DNA of 64,000 nucleotides from Roseivivax sediminis (GTDB taxonomy: Bacteria; Pseudomonadota; Alphaproteobacteria; Rhodobacterales; Rhodobacteraceae), in assembly GCF_900112685.1 (NCBI RefSeq), contig NZ_FOMS01000010.1:167406-231405 (forward strand). Reading direction: 5' to 3'. Within the stretch, counting starts at the first letter, position 1. The number at the start of each line of letters is the position of its first letter. The translations under genes were made by a program, and so were the position numbers. The notes below the pieces were generated by a model, which searched no databases, had not been told where the DNA came from, and saw only the letters and a list, made by a program, of their open reading frames with translations. Positions 55,712 through 63,724 of the stretch are shown piece after piece.

Positions 55712-56048
55712 GGCGGAACCTCGGGTTGGAGCATGGCGTGCCCACAACATGCGCCCCCGGCCGCCTGCACAACACCTCTTTCACGCGCGCTTGATGCCCG
55801 GTGACACCATCCGCCAAGATCGGGCAGCCAAGGTCGGCATTTGTAACATTACCGCCGCGCCCGTCGCCGATTGTTGCACTCCGCGGTCGCCCGCGCGCCA
55901 CACCGGCCGGGTTGGTCAGACGCGGCGCCCCACCTTCATCTGACCGGATGAACCCCGGGGAACGCGAGGGGCGCCATCATTGTCGCTCTGACCAATGGCG
56001 CACCAATGGCGATCCTCGATCCCGTGATGTGGCCGATTTCGATCCGGC
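55712..56048. other. 337-base gap upstream of the TVP38 gene
   Basis: No gene was seen. A 10-base direct repeat ACCAATGGCG occurs at 55991-56000 and 56002-56011, close to the stop of the response-regulator gene. The rest holds the promoter of the minus-strand TVP38 unit, not further resolved. Confidence 0.5.
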
Positions 56049-56768
56049 TCAGATCATCTCGTCCACCGCCGCTCTCTCGGCCATCATCCGCGAGAGCGTC
56101 TCGCGAATGACGCCCGTCTCCTCCCCCCGCGTGGTCGCATCGAGCAGACGTGCCGCGGTTTCGGCGAGCGCGGTGTCGCCGGCGCTGCGTGCGAGCCCGG
56201 CCAGGAAGCGGGCGACGTAATCCGCGTCTTCCGCCTGGCGCAGAACCTCGGCGGCGTGCAGGATGTCGTCGCGGTAGGCCAGCGGGTCGGGGCGCACGCG
56301 GGTCGGATCCGCCGGGCGCGGTCCGGCCGGCCGCCAGTCCGGCGGCAGGTTCGACAGTACAGCGGTCTGGAAGGCCAGCACACTCTCCAACGGCTTGGCA
56401 AGGAACCCGTCGGCCCCAGCGGCCAAAGCGATCCCCTCGGCGAAGGGATCGCCACTGATCCCCAGAAGGACCGGCACGCGCGGCTGCGCCGCTGCCATCT
56501 CGGCGATGAGTTCCGCGCCCGACCCGTCCGGCAACCCCATGTCGATGACGGCAACCGAGGGCTGATAGACCTCCAGGTGCCGGCGCGCGGAGCGCAGGCA
56601 ATCGGCCCGCCTGATGCGCGCCCCCGACCGCACTGCCATCAGCCGCAGCGCGTCGCAGGCATAGCGGCTGTCCTCGACCATGAGCACGGTAAGCCCCAGA
56701 AGCGGCCGGGCCGGCGTGGGCCGCAGCATTCCGTATCCGGCGGTGCGATCGTCCATTCTGTCCTCCAT
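56049..56768 (-). CDS. response regulator with helical C-terminal domain
   Basis: A 239-residue protein. A receiver domain fills about residues 25-140, with the phosphorylated Asp in 'VAVIDMGLPDGSGAEL' (near residue 76) and the Lys of 'GFLAKPLESV'. The C-terminal 100 residues are helical ('AEVLRQAEDADYVARFLAGLARSAGD', core 'VLRQAEDADYVARFLAGL') without a DNA-binding motif, resembling an Hpt-like or protein-interaction module. There is no kinase beside it; the one at 52128 is a candidate partner. An internal ATG at 56756 is an alternative start. Confidence 0.85.
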   Translation of the reverse strand: MEDRMDDRTAGYGMLRPTPARPLLGLTVLMVEDSRYACDALRLMAVRSGARIRRADCLRSARRHLEVYQPSVAVIDMGLPDGSGAELIAEMAAAQPRVPVLLGISGDPFAEGIALAAGADGFLAKPLESVLAFQTAVLSNLPPDWRPAGPRPADPTRVRPDPLAYRDDILHAAEVLRQAEDADYVARFLAGLARSAGDTALAETAARLLDATTRGEETGVIRETLSRMMAERAAVDEMI

Positions 56769-56906
56769 CCGCTATCGTTCTGAGCCATCACGTTTCCCAG
56801 CATGGAGATCCATCATGAATGCGCGGTTAATGGCCGCGGGGCCGTGCGCTTGCGCCGGCCCGCCGCGCGGGTGCATATGCAGCGCAGTCCGGCGAAGGAG
56901 AATGCG

Positions 56907-57311
56907 ATGATCGGCCGACTCAACCATGTTGCCATTGCGGTCCCGGACCTCGAGGCCGCGGCGGCGCAATACCGCGACACGCTGGGCGCCGAGGTGGGCG
57001 TGCCGCAGGACGAACCCGATCACGGCGTCACCGTCGTCTTCATCACGCTGCCGAACACCAAGATCGAGCTGCTCTATCCCCTCGGTGAGGACAGCCCGAT
57101 TCGCGGCTTCCTCGACAAGAATCCTTCGGGCGGCATCCACCATATCTGCTACGAGGTGGACGACATCCACGCCGCGCGCGACCGTCTGGCGGCCCAGGGC
57201 GCGCGGGTACTCGGCTCGGGCGAGCCGAAGATCGGCGCGCATGGCAAGCCGGTGCTTTTCCTGCACCCCAAGGATTTCAATGGCTGCCTCGTGGAACTGG
57301 AGCAGGTCTGA
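56907..57311 (+). CDS. mce: methylmalonyl-CoA epimerase
   Basis: A 134-residue glyoxalase-fold protein. Metal ligands are His7 ('LNHVAIAVPDLEAA'), the His in 'GGIHHICYEVDD' (near 82-83) and a C-terminal Glu ('CLVELEQV'). It interconverts the (R) and (S) forms of methylmalonyl-CoA between propionyl-CoA carboxylase and mutase. GAAGGAG precedes the ATG. It overlaps the DUF1467 gene by one base, a pairing typical of alphaproteobacteria. Confidence 0.93.
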   Translation: MIGRLNHVAIAVPDLEAAAAQYRDTLGAEVGVPQDEPDHGVTVVFITLPNTKIELLYPLGEDSPIRGFLDKNPSGGIHHICYEVDDIHAARDRLAAQGARVLGSGEPKIGAHGKPVLFLHPKDFNGCLVELEQV

Positions 57312-57607
57312 TGTCCATCGCCTCCGCCATCGTTCTCTACGCCGTGTTCTGGTTCCTGACCTTCCTGATCGTCATCCCGATCCGGCTGACCACGCAGGGC
57401 GACGCCGGCAATGTCGTGCCCGGCACGCATTCGGCCTCGCCCGAGGTGCACAACCTCGGGCGAAAGGCGTTGATCACCACCGGGGTCGCCGCCATTGCCT
57501 GGGCCATCGTCGCCGGCATCATCGTGACCGGCACGATCACCGTGCGCGACATCGACATCATGGATTTCATGACGCCCGCGCCTGCAGCTGGTGAAACAGA
57601 TGGGTGA
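57311..57607 (+). CDS. DUF1467 membrane protein
   Basis: A 98-residue membrane protein with two helices (about residues 5-22 and 55-75) joined by a loop, 'IPIRLTTQGDAGNVVPGTHSASP' (core 'RLTTQGDAGNVVPGTHSA'), that is diagnostic of DUF1467. Its function is unknown. Its stop and the next gene's stop cross by 41 bases on opposite strands. Confidence 0.9.
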   Translation: MSIASAIVLYAVFWFLTFLIVIPIRLTTQGDAGNVVPGTHSASPEVHNLGRKALITTGVAAIAWAIVAGIIVTGTITVRDIDIMDFMTPAPAAGETDG

Positions 57608-58265
57608 AGGTCGCCGCCCCGACGATCGGCACCAGCAGGTTCAGTAGCGGCACCGACAGCGGCATCGCCATCAGCACGCCGGCGAGCCAGATGCGCCCGG
57701 CATGGCGGCGCCGCAAGATCATCGCCTTCTCGCGCCCCACGCGCCGAATCGCGGCGAGCGTGTAATATTCCCGGCCGAGCAGGTAGCCGTTCATCGCCCA
57801 GAAGATCAGCGGCGAGAGCGGCGGAAGCATGATGTAGAGGATCAGCGCCAGCAGGTTCGCGACGATCAGGATGCCGAGGAAGCCCAGAGTGTCGCGCACC
57901 TGGTCGCCGAAGGGCACGCGCCCCGCCGGCGGCAGCGCCGGGTAGTGCCGGTCCTCCACCGCCTTGGCGACCTCGTCGAGGAACATCGACGTGATCGCGG
58001 AGGCCACGGGCACCATCAGGAACACCGACATCACCAGCATGAGCAGGATCGACCCCACGCTCAGCAGATCGTCGATCCAGCGCACTTCCCCCACGAGGGG
58101 CAGGGTCAACGCCTCCGGCGAGATCCAGCCGATGAACCACAGAAACAGCGCGTAGAACACGACGAGCAGCGCGATCGTCAGCGCCAGGCCGAGATAGAGC
58201 ACGCGGCGAAAGCGCGCATCGTCGCCGAGCTGGCCGACCGACCGCAGGAAGGCCGTCAGGATCAT
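57567..58265 (-). CDS. EI24 domain membrane protein (CysZ-like)
   Basis: A 232-residue membrane protein with five or six helices and the EI24/CysZ hallmark 'FWAMNGYLLGREYYTLAAIRR' (core 'NGYLLGREYYTLAA') near residues 155-175. E. coli CysZ is a sulfate transporter, but this alphaproteobacterial form is only distantly related, so the substrate is open. It overlaps the nitroreductase stop by four bases, indicating coupling. Confidence 0.86.
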   Translation of the reverse strand: MILTAFLRSVGQLGDDARFRRVLYLGLALTIALLVVFYALFLWFIGWISPEALTLPLVGEVRWIDDLLSVGSILLMLVMSVFLMVPVASAITSMFLDEVAKAVEDRHYPALPPAGRVPFGDQVRDTLGFLGILIVANLLALILYIMLPPLSPLIFWAMNGYLLGREYYTLAAIRRVGREKAMILRRRHAGRIWLAGVLMAMPLSVPLLNLLVPIVGAATFTHLFHQLQARAS

Positions 58266-58840
58266 TCGTCGATCCAGGCCGTGATCGCATCGAGATCCGG
58301 ACGCGGCCGGTCCGGCGGCGCGGACCGTTCGGTCCCGATGTGGATATAGCCGGCGATGCGTTCGTCGGCCTCAAGCCCCAGGTGCCCTGCGACGAAACCG
58401 CGGTCGTGCGCGACCCAGCCCGACAGCCAGTTCGCCCCCCAGCCCGCGGCCAGCGCGGCGTTGAGAAGCGCAAGGCACACCGCGCCGGCGGAATAGGTCT
58501 GTTCGATCGGGGGTATCTTCGCCGATTCGCGCTGGATCTCCACCACCGCGACGCAGAGCGGGCTGTCGGCGAATTGCTGTCGCCCCTTGGCCGCCTGTTC
58601 GGGATCGAGCTTCAGCGTCTCCGCCCGGACGAGCGCCGCCTCCGCGAGCCGGTCGAGCGCGGCGCGGCGCAGGACGAGAAAACGCCACGGCTCCAGCTTG
58701 CCGTGATCGGGGGAACGGGCGGCGGCCGTCAGGATGGTCCGCAGATCGTCATCCCCCGGTACCGGCGCGTCCAGCGTCTTGGCGGGGCGCGAGCGCCGGG
58801 TCAGCAGGAAGTCGAGCGCGGCATCGTTCCGGGGCGGCAT
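58262..58840 (-). CDS. nitroreductase family protein
   Basis: A 192-residue FMN-dependent nitroreductase. The FMN-contacting 'RRSRPAKTLDAP' near residues 15-26, 'AARSPDHGKLEPWRFLVL' (core 'SPDHGKLEPWRF') near 36-53 and 'AGWGANWLSGW' near 130-140 are typical of the YdjA-type branch. It reduces nitro compounds or quinones with NAD(P)H; the natural substrate is unknown. It heads a two-gene unit with EI24. Confidence 0.9.
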   Translation of the reverse strand: MPPRNDAALDFLLTRRSRPAKTLDAPVPGDDDLRTILTAAARSPDHGKLEPWRFLVLRRAALDRLAEAALVRAETLKLDPEQAAKGRQQFADSPLCVAVVEIQRESAKIPPIEQTYSAGAVCLALLNAALAAGWGANWLSGWVAHDRGFVAGHLGLEADERIAGYIHIGTERSAPPDRPRPDLDAITAWIDE

Positions 58841-58915
58841 CAGGGCATCCTTACAAATATGCGAGCTATGTCAGCCCTCACCGCCCCGGATTCAAGCGCG
58901 AATCGCGGGCCCGCC

Positions 58916-59152
58916 CTACGGCGTGCGCTTGCGGGTGTAGACGCCTTCCGGCAGCTCGATCGCGGCGGCGAGATCGCGCATCTGGCTGATCGAGAGGGTG
59001 ATCTTCTGCACGCTGTCGGTGCGGGGATCGTATTGCTCGACCGTGATGCATTCCTCGAAGGAGTTGACGATCACGTCCTCCTGCAGGGGCGCCGGTCCCT
59101 CGTCGACGAGCGTGACCACGGTGGCGTCGAATTCGTGCTCGATGCTGAACAT
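58916..59152 (-). CDS. small conserved hypothetical protein
   Basis: A 78-residue acidic protein with alternating beta-like segments ('FSIEHEFDATVVTLVDEG', 'DVIVNSFEECITVEQYD') and a helix near 'ISQMRDLAAAIELP'. Similar short proteins are widespread in Rhodobacteraceae without a function. It has no signal peptide or membrane segment. It lies nine bases after the DCC-family gene and is likely co-transcribed. Confidence 0.7.
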   Translation of the reverse strand: MFSIEHEFDATVVTLVDEGPAPLQEDVIVNSFEECITVEQYDPRTDSVQKITLSISQMRDLAAAIELPEGVYTRKRTP

Positions 59153-59161
59153 GGCATGAGC

Positions 59162-59545
59162 CTAACCGCGCGGTATCGCCTTGCCTAGCCTCACCCGCCG
59201 GCGATGCAGCGCGAAAAGCGCCGGTGCGGCGACGTGATCGTAAAGGCCGCGCGCCAGCGCCCCGATCACCGGCAGCCGCACCGCGCGGGCGAGCCAGGCA
59301 AGCTTCGGGATCCTCGCCCAGACCAGCGCGAAGGCGGGGATGCCATCGTGCAGTTCGCCGTCCTTGAGCACATGAAAACGCCGGGCGGCCTGCCGGCGGC
59401 TGAGGCCGAAGCGCTCCATCTCGCCCTCGGACAGGCCGCGATAGGCGATGGAGGGGTCGCTGCGCGTCATCCGCCTGTAGGCGGCCACCTCCCGCGCGCA
59501 GATCGGGCAGGTGTCGTTGTAGAGGACGGTCATCTCGGAACTCAT
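59162..59545 (-). CDS. DCC1-like thiol-disulfide oxidoreductase family protein (DUF393)
   Basis: A 127-residue DUF393 protein. The redox motif C-P-I-C (Cys 13 and 16) sits in 'LYNDTCPICAREV', and the C-terminal part has 'WLARAVRLPVIGALARGLYDHVA' (core 'RLPVIGALARGLYD'). The family is related to thioredoxin-fold proteins but has no firm reaction. It starts 114 bases from the divergent peptidase gene. Confidence 0.87.
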   Translation of the reverse strand: MSSEMTVLYNDTCPICAREVAAYRRMTRSDPSIAYRGLSEGEMERFGLSRRQAARRFHVLKDGELHDGIPAFALVWARIPKLAWLARAVRLPVIGALARGLYDHVAAPALFALHRRRVRLGKAIPRG

Positions 59546-59659
59546 GCGGGGCAGCTAGTCGCGCGTGACACAACGCCAAGGCCCCGCGGAAAAATGAGTG
59601 GCCCGGCCCCGGCGCAAGCAATAGGTGTTGGGCAACTGCGATCCCGACCCGGAGCCGCC

Positions 59660-60397
59660 ATGCGCTGGATCCCCGCCTTCCTTCTCGCCGCGCTGACCGC
59701 CTGCGCGCCCATCGACGTCAGCGGCCCGGCGCCGTCTTCGGGCAACGTGCCCACGACCGAACCGGGCGGCCCGCTGATCACCGAACAGGGCGAACTCAAG
59801 ACCCGGGCGGAGCGCGCGGCGCGCACCTTCATCGAGGTGACGTCCACCGTGGAGCCGATCGCGGAGCGGGAATGCCGGCGGGTCGCGCCGAACCTGAACT
59901 GCAACTTCATCATCGTCGTGGACGATCGCCCCGGTCAGCCGCCGAACGCCTTCCAGACCGTCGACCGCGCCGGCCGGCCGGTGCTGGCCTTCAACCTCGC
60001 GCTGATCGCGTCGGTCGAGAACGCGGACGAGCTGGCCTTCGTGATGGGGCACGAAGCGTCGCATCACATCCTCGGTCACCTGCGGCGCACGCAGCAGAAC
60101 GCCGCCGTGGGCGCGGTCGTGTTCTCCGGCCTCGCCGCAATGACCGGCGCGGGCGCCGACGCGATCCGCTCGGCCGAGGAATTCGGCGCCAGCGTCGGCG
60201 CGCGCACCTATTCCAAGGAATTCGAACTGGAGGCCGACCAGCTCGGCACGGTGATCACCGCGCGCTCGGGCTACGATCCGCTGAACGGCGCGCGCTTCTT
60301 CACCCGCATCCCCGACCCCGGCAACCGGTTCCTCGGCTCCCACCCGCCAAATGCGGCGCGAATCGACGTGGTCCGGCGTACCGTGGCCCAGCTCTGA
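59660..60397 (+). CDS. M48-family metallopeptidase, lipoprotein
   Basis: A 245-residue exported peptidase. A lipobox 'LAALTAC' gives a lipidated Cys near residue 16. The zinc motif is H131-E132-x2-H135 ('GHEASHHILGH'), with the third ligand Glu in 'FELEADQLG'. It resembles BepA/LoiP-like periplasmic proteases but lacks the TPR domain. It probably takes part in outer-membrane quality control. The frame runs open upstream, but that part is antisense to the DCC gene. Confidence 0.9.
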   Translation: MRWIPAFLLAALTACAPIDVSGPAPSSGNVPTTEPGGPLITEQGELKTRAERAARTFIEVTSTVEPIAERECRRVAPNLNCNFIIVVDDRPGQPPNAFQTVDRAGRPVLAFNLALIASVENADELAFVMGHEASHHILGHLRRTQQNAAVGAVVFSGLAAMTGAGADAIRSAEEFGASVGARTYSKEFELEADQLGTVITARSGYDPLNGARFFTRIPDPGNRFLGSHPPNAARIDVVRRTVAQL

Positions 60398-60399
60398 AC

Positions 60400-60413
60400 T
60401 TGATCCAGGTCAA
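60400..60413 (+). promoter_or_regulatory. FNR/FnrL box upstream of the DUF6455 gene
   Basis: TTGATCCAGGTCAA fits TTGAT-N4-ATCAA at nine of ten positions, directly after the peptidase stop and 63 bases before the DUF6455 start. The position suits an activator site for a promoter starting near 60445. Confidence 0.75.
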
Positions 60414-60476
60414 CGCGCCCCGCCGTGCGATCCGGCACGATCCTCCGGTCTGAACGCGCACCGGAGGGAGACCGCG

Positions 60477-60740
60477 ATGCTGAGCCGAGATGTACTGAAA
60501 CGCCACGCCAGCCTCGTGGACCGCATGTCGGACGCGATGGGCGTCGATCTGCAGGAAGCCGCCCTGCGCGGCGATGTGAGCGTGCCGGAAATCGACGATG
60601 CGGTGCTGACCTGCACGGCGTGTTCGCAGCCCTTCGCGTGCGAAAGCTGGTTGGCGCGCAGGGTCGGGTCGGTCGCGGATGCGCCCCCCGCCTATTGCCG
60701 GAACACCGAACTCTTCGCGCGCCTCGCCCCGAAGGACTGA
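60477..60740 (+). CDS. DUF6455 family protein
   Basis: An 87-residue protein of the Rhodobacteraceae DUF6455 family. It has 'RHASLVDRMSDAMGVDLQEA' (core 'DRMSDAMGVDLQEAAL') and three well-spaced Cys: two in 'LTCTACSQPFACESWLA' and the last in 'PAYCRNTELFARL'. The Cys pattern could bind an iron-sulfur cluster or zinc. GGAGGGAG precedes the ATG. The FNR box upstream suggests induction at low oxygen, consistent with a role in redox or respiratory adaptation. The function is unknown. Confidence 0.87.
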   Translation: MLSRDVLKRHASLVDRMSDAMGVDLQEAALRGDVSVPEIDDAVLTCTACSQPFACESWLARRVGSVADAPPAYCRNTELFARLAPKD

Positions 60741-60759
60741 CGCGCCCCTCTGCGGCGGC

Positions 60760-61749
60760 TCAACCCTGCCGCAGATCCTGGGCCGACTCCTTGATCTCGG
60801 TGTATTGCCCCGATGGGCGGAAACGCCACAAATAGTCGGGCAGCACCGCCTCGAGCGACACCGGCTCGATCCCCAGGTCGTCGAAGGTCATCGTCTCGCC
60901 CGATACCACGTTGTCGCGGCGCAGGTTCGCCACCTGGTCCCTGGTGAGCACCGGGTCGATCATGTCGAAACTGACCTTCTGCAACAGGTCGAACGCCCGG
61001 CCCATCACTCCGGCGACCGCGAACGGGACGTTCAGGATCAGCCGCCGCCGGCGGATGATCTTCAGCATCTGCTTCATCAGATCCCGGAACGTGCTCGAAT
61101 CCGGACCGCCCAGTTCATAGATGCCCGGTTTCGCCTGCCCGAGGACCCCCTTGACCGCGGCCCGCGCGACATCGTCGGCATAGACCGGCTGAAACCGCGT
61201 TTCCGCGCCCACAACCGGCAGGATCGGAGCCATCTTGGACATGCCCGCAAAGCGGTTGAAGAAGTCGTCCTCGGGGCCGAACACCACCGAGGGGCGCAGG
61301 ATGATGGCGCGCGGATAGACGTCCAGCACCGCGTTCTCTCCGGCGGCCTTGGTGCGGGCGTATTCGCTGGGTGAATCGGCGTCGGCACCGATGGCTGAGA
61401 TCTGCACCAGCTGCGGGACCTCCAGCTCGGAGGCGATGCGGGCGACGCGCGCGGCACCGTCCTTCTGCACCGACTCAAAGGTGTTCTTGCCGATCTCGGC
61501 GAGCAGGCCCACGCAGTTGACCACCGCGTCGGCCCCGCGCATCACGTCGCGCACGCTGCCGTCGTCGCGGATGTTGCAGAACACCGGCTCCACCTGACCG
61601 ACGACGCCGTAGGGGCGCACCCAGATCGCATCGTTGGGGCGGCGCACCGCGACGCGCACCCGCCATCCCTCCTGCGCCATGCGGCGGGCGATGTAACGCC
61701 CGATGAACCCGGATCCGCCGTAGATGGTGACGAGCTTCGCATGGGGCAT
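60760..61749 (-). CDS. complex I NDUFA9-like NAD(P)-binding protein
   Basis: A 329-residue atypical short-chain dehydrogenase. The nucleotide loop 'GGSGFIGRYIA' lies near residues 11-21. 'LRPSVVFGPEDDFFNRFA' (core 'RPSVVFGPEDDFFNRF') is diagnostic of the NDUFA9 family. Alphaproteobacterial members are associated with NADH dehydrogenase assembly or ubiquinone biosynthesis. No other nuo gene is in this window. It is the last chromosomal-core gene before tRNA-Leu. Confidence 0.9.
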   Translation of the reverse strand: MPHAKLVTIYGGSGFIGRYIARRMAQEGWRVRVAVRRPNDAIWVRPYGVVGQVEPVFCNIRDDGSVRDVMRGADAVVNCVGLLAEIGKNTFESVQKDGAARVARIASELEVPQLVQISAIGADADSPSEYARTKAAGENAVLDVYPRAIILRPSVVFGPEDDFFNRFAGMSKMAPILPVVGAETRFQPVYADDVARAAVKGVLGQAKPGIYELGGPDSSTFRDLMKQMLKIIRRRRLILNVPFAVAGVMGRAFDLLQKVSFDMIDPVLTRDQVANLRRDNVVSGETMTFDDLGIEPVSLEAVLPDYLWRFRPSGQYTEIKESAQDLRQG

Positions 61750-61917
61750 GATCGGTCTCTCTTGGCTGGAGCGGTCCTTGCGCGTCCCTGTCTACCGGCG
61801 CTGGCACGGCCCGGCAAGGCGGTCGCATGCCGCGCCCCGCATCGCGTCGAAGGGATTGGAAAAAACGCCGTTGACACCTGTCGTGACGGGGTCTAAACGC
61901 CCCGGCACGCAGCCTGT

Positions 61918-62003
61918 GCCCAGGTGGCGGAATGGTAGACGCGCCAGCTTCAGGTGCTGGTGTCCGTATGGACGTGGAGGTTCGAGTCCTCTCCTGGGCA
62001 CCA
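61918..62003 (+). tRNA. tRNA-Leu(CAG)
   Basis: An 86-base class II tRNA with encoded CCA. The acceptor is GCCCAGG/CCTGGGC, the anticodon loop TTCAGGT within CCAGC/GCTGG gives CAG, there is a long variable arm, and the T loop is GTTCGAGTC. Its last 14 bases, TCTCCTGGGCACCA (61990-62003), form the outer part of the left inverted-repeat arm, marking the tRNA as an integration site. Confidence 0.97.
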
Positions 62004-62069
62004 CATCTCGCAGGTAAGCCTCTGTTTTCCCTCAGCTTCAACACGAGCTGAGCCGAGGCGTAGACCATG
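61990..62069 (+). repeat. left arm of an 80-bp inverted repeat (tRNA 3' end + integrase leader)
   Basis: Bases 61990-62069 recur in reverse at 63251-63330 with 78 of 80 matches; the two mismatches (62004, 62005) directly follow the tRNA CCA. The arm holds the tRNA 3' end, the whole integrase 5' leader and the ATG. The integrase lies between the arms. Confidence 0.95.
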
Positions 62070-63242
62070 CTGGAGACCAAGACTGCCGCTTTCACTTTCG
62101 CGAAGCAGGGCATCTACTACTTCTCACGACGCGTTCCGAGCGATCTGAGACACCACTACACGACAACGCGGATCATGTTTTCGCTGCGCACCAAGTCGGT
62201 AGCCGTTGCGGCATCGCGGGCGACACGCGCTGCGCAGAAGCTGGATGAGCATTGGTATCACTTGCGCATCCAAGAGGTCGATCTGCCGGGCAAGCACTTG
62301 CTGCGCTTGGCACAGGGTCAATCGCCCGCGCCGAACACGGGCAGCAGCCAACCAGCCGACGAAGCTGTGACCCTGAGCGAGGCCGTGGCGATCTACCTCA
62401 GGCTTAAGGGCAAGAACCCGCCTGTCACCTTCCACCGGGCCGCTGAGCGATCTTGTGGCTACGTCATCGACGCCTGCGGCGACAAGGACATCACCGCCTA
62501 CACCCGAGCTGATGCGAACGCCCTACGCGATGCTCTGATCGCCAAGGAACTGGCTGGGAGCAGTATCACGCGGATCATCGGCACCGTGCGCTCGGTGATC
62601 AACTTCGCCGCATCGGAAATCGGCGTTTCGCTGCAGAACCCCTTCGCCGGGGTCTACTACGACAGGAAAGCAGGCGTCGCCGACCGGCAACCGCTCCCAC
62701 TCGACGCTGTCCGCACACTCCAGGCCAAGTGCCGGTCGCTCGATGACGAAGCTCGCTGGCTGATTGCACTGGTCTCGGACACGGGTCTGCGCCTCGCAGA
62801 AGCCGCCGGTCTGTTGGTCGAGGACATCAAGCTCGATGACCCAATTCCCCATGTGGTCGTTCAGCAGCACCCCTGGCGTCGCCTCAAGACCGATGGCAGC
62901 CGCCGTCTTGTCCCTCTCGTGGGCAGCTCGCTCTGGGCCGCTCAGAGGATCGTTGCCGAGCGCCAGGGCAGTAACTTCGCCTTCCCGCGATACAACAAGG
63001 GCGAGACGACCAACGCCAACTCAGCAAGCGCCGCGCTCAACAAATGCATAAAAATGGACGTGCCAGATGGCTGCACCATGCACAGCTTCCGCCATTCCAT
63101 GCGGGACCGGTTGAGAGCCGTCGAGTGCCCTTCTGACATCGTGGATCAGATCGGCGGCTGGCAGACAGAGGGCGTCGGCCACGGTTACGGTAACGGCTAC
63201 CCGCTGAAAGTCCTAGCGAAATGGATGGAAGCGGCAGCGTAG
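62067..63242 (+). CDS. tyrosine-type site-specific integrase
   Basis: A 391-residue tyrosine recombinase. A DUF6538-type N-terminus ('AKQGIYYFSRRVPSDLR') precedes a SAM-like core-binding domain and a catalytic domain with R242 ('DTGLRLAEAAGL'), H339-x2-R342 ('HSFRHSMRDRL'), W365 and nucleophile Y374 ('GHGYGNGYPL'). Such enzymes insert islands and phages into tRNA genes, and tRNA-Leu lies 63 bases upstream. The start codon is the last triplet of the left repeat arm and the stop is eight bases from the right arm. Its base composition (nearer 60% G+C) and mixed codon use differ from neighbouring genes, suggesting transfer. Confidence 0.93.
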   Translation: MLETKTAAFTFAKQGIYYFSRRVPSDLRHHYTTTRIMFSLRTKSVAVAASRATRAAQKLDEHWYHLRIQEVDLPGKHLLRLAQGQSPAPNTGSSQPADEAVTLSEAVAIYLRLKGKNPPVTFHRAAERSCGYVIDACGDKDITAYTRADANALRDALIAKELAGSSITRIIGTVRSVINFAASEIGVSLQNPFAGVYYDRKAGVADRQPLPLDAVRTLQAKCRSLDDEARWLIALVSDTGLRLAEAAGLLVEDIKLDDPIPHVVVQQHPWRRLKTDGSRRLVPLVGSSLWAAQRIVAERQGSNFAFPRYNKGETTNANSASAALNKCIKMDVPDGCTMHSFRHSMRDRLRAVECPSDIVDQIGGWQTEGVGHGYGNGYPLKVLAKWMEAAA

Positions 63243-63250
63243 CTGGAGGT

Positions 63251-63330
63251 CATGGTCTACGCCTCGGCTCAGCTCGTGTTGAAGCTGAGGGAAAACAGAG
63301 GCTTACCTGCGAGAAATGGTGCCCAGGAGA
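63251..63330 (-). repeat. right arm of the 80-bp inverted repeat
   Basis: It is the reverse complement of 61990-62069 except at 63315 and 63316. It includes a second copy of the 14-base tRNA-Leu 3' end in opposite orientation, plus a copy of the integrase leader and ATG reading back towards the integrase 3' end. Confidence 0.95.
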
Positions 63331-63446
63331 TCATTCGTCAACCCCCAAATCCAAGTATGCTTGATTTTCAGGGGTTTTCGACGGGCGCGGGCCGAAAACT
63401 GCCCCACAATCCGCCCCACACAGAGATCGCGGGTCAGCCAGCCTGG

Positions 63447-63724
63447 TCACATCCTTCGCGCTGCGCGTGCGAGATCATGCAGCCGCGCCGCATACCACCG
63501 AAGTCCCGCATCGACCTGGAGTCGCCGGCCGGCGTCCACCGGTAGCAGGTGGCAGTTCTCGCCTTGCAGTGACAGCAGCGTGTCGACAGCCTCGTCGAGC
63601 GCCATGGCGAGTTCGTAGGCCGTTTCCGACGGAGCGAAGCAGGCCTCGATGGCCTGCCGGAACGCCGGACCGTGCAGGCCCGGAAATCGCCTGAGAAGAT
63701 CATCGAGGCCGCTCCCATGGCGAC
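63447..63724 (-). pseudogene. 3' part of an unidentified gene truncated by an IS element
   Basis: The minus strand reads about 90 residues ending at 63447, with helical, well-biased coding such as 'LAMALDEAVDTLLSLQGENC' (core 'MALDEAVDTLLSLQG') and 'AGLRWYAARLHDLARAARRM'. The frame continues into the IS end at 63725, so any start lies inside the IS and is not original. The gene's 5' part appears to have been cut off by the IS insertion. No family was recognised. Confidence 0.5.

Noticed and set aside
53720..55804. A 694-codon plus-strand frame opposite the disulfide reductase and TVP38 genes
   Set aside because: His/Arg/Asp-rich shadow spanning two real minus-strand genes.
61990..63330. Inverted repeat as a whole-genome-amplification chimera
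   Set aside because: A fold-back chimera would mirror the sequence continuously from the turning point. Here 1181 unique bases lie between the arms and both outer flanks differ. Raw reads should still be checked.
61475..63545. Short proteins beginning 'MVYASAQLVLKLRENRGLPAR' (first 20 residues alike) seen in both repeat arms
   Set aside because: The shared start is produced by the inverted repeat itself; the downstream parts are unrelated and one runs antisense to tRNA-Leu.
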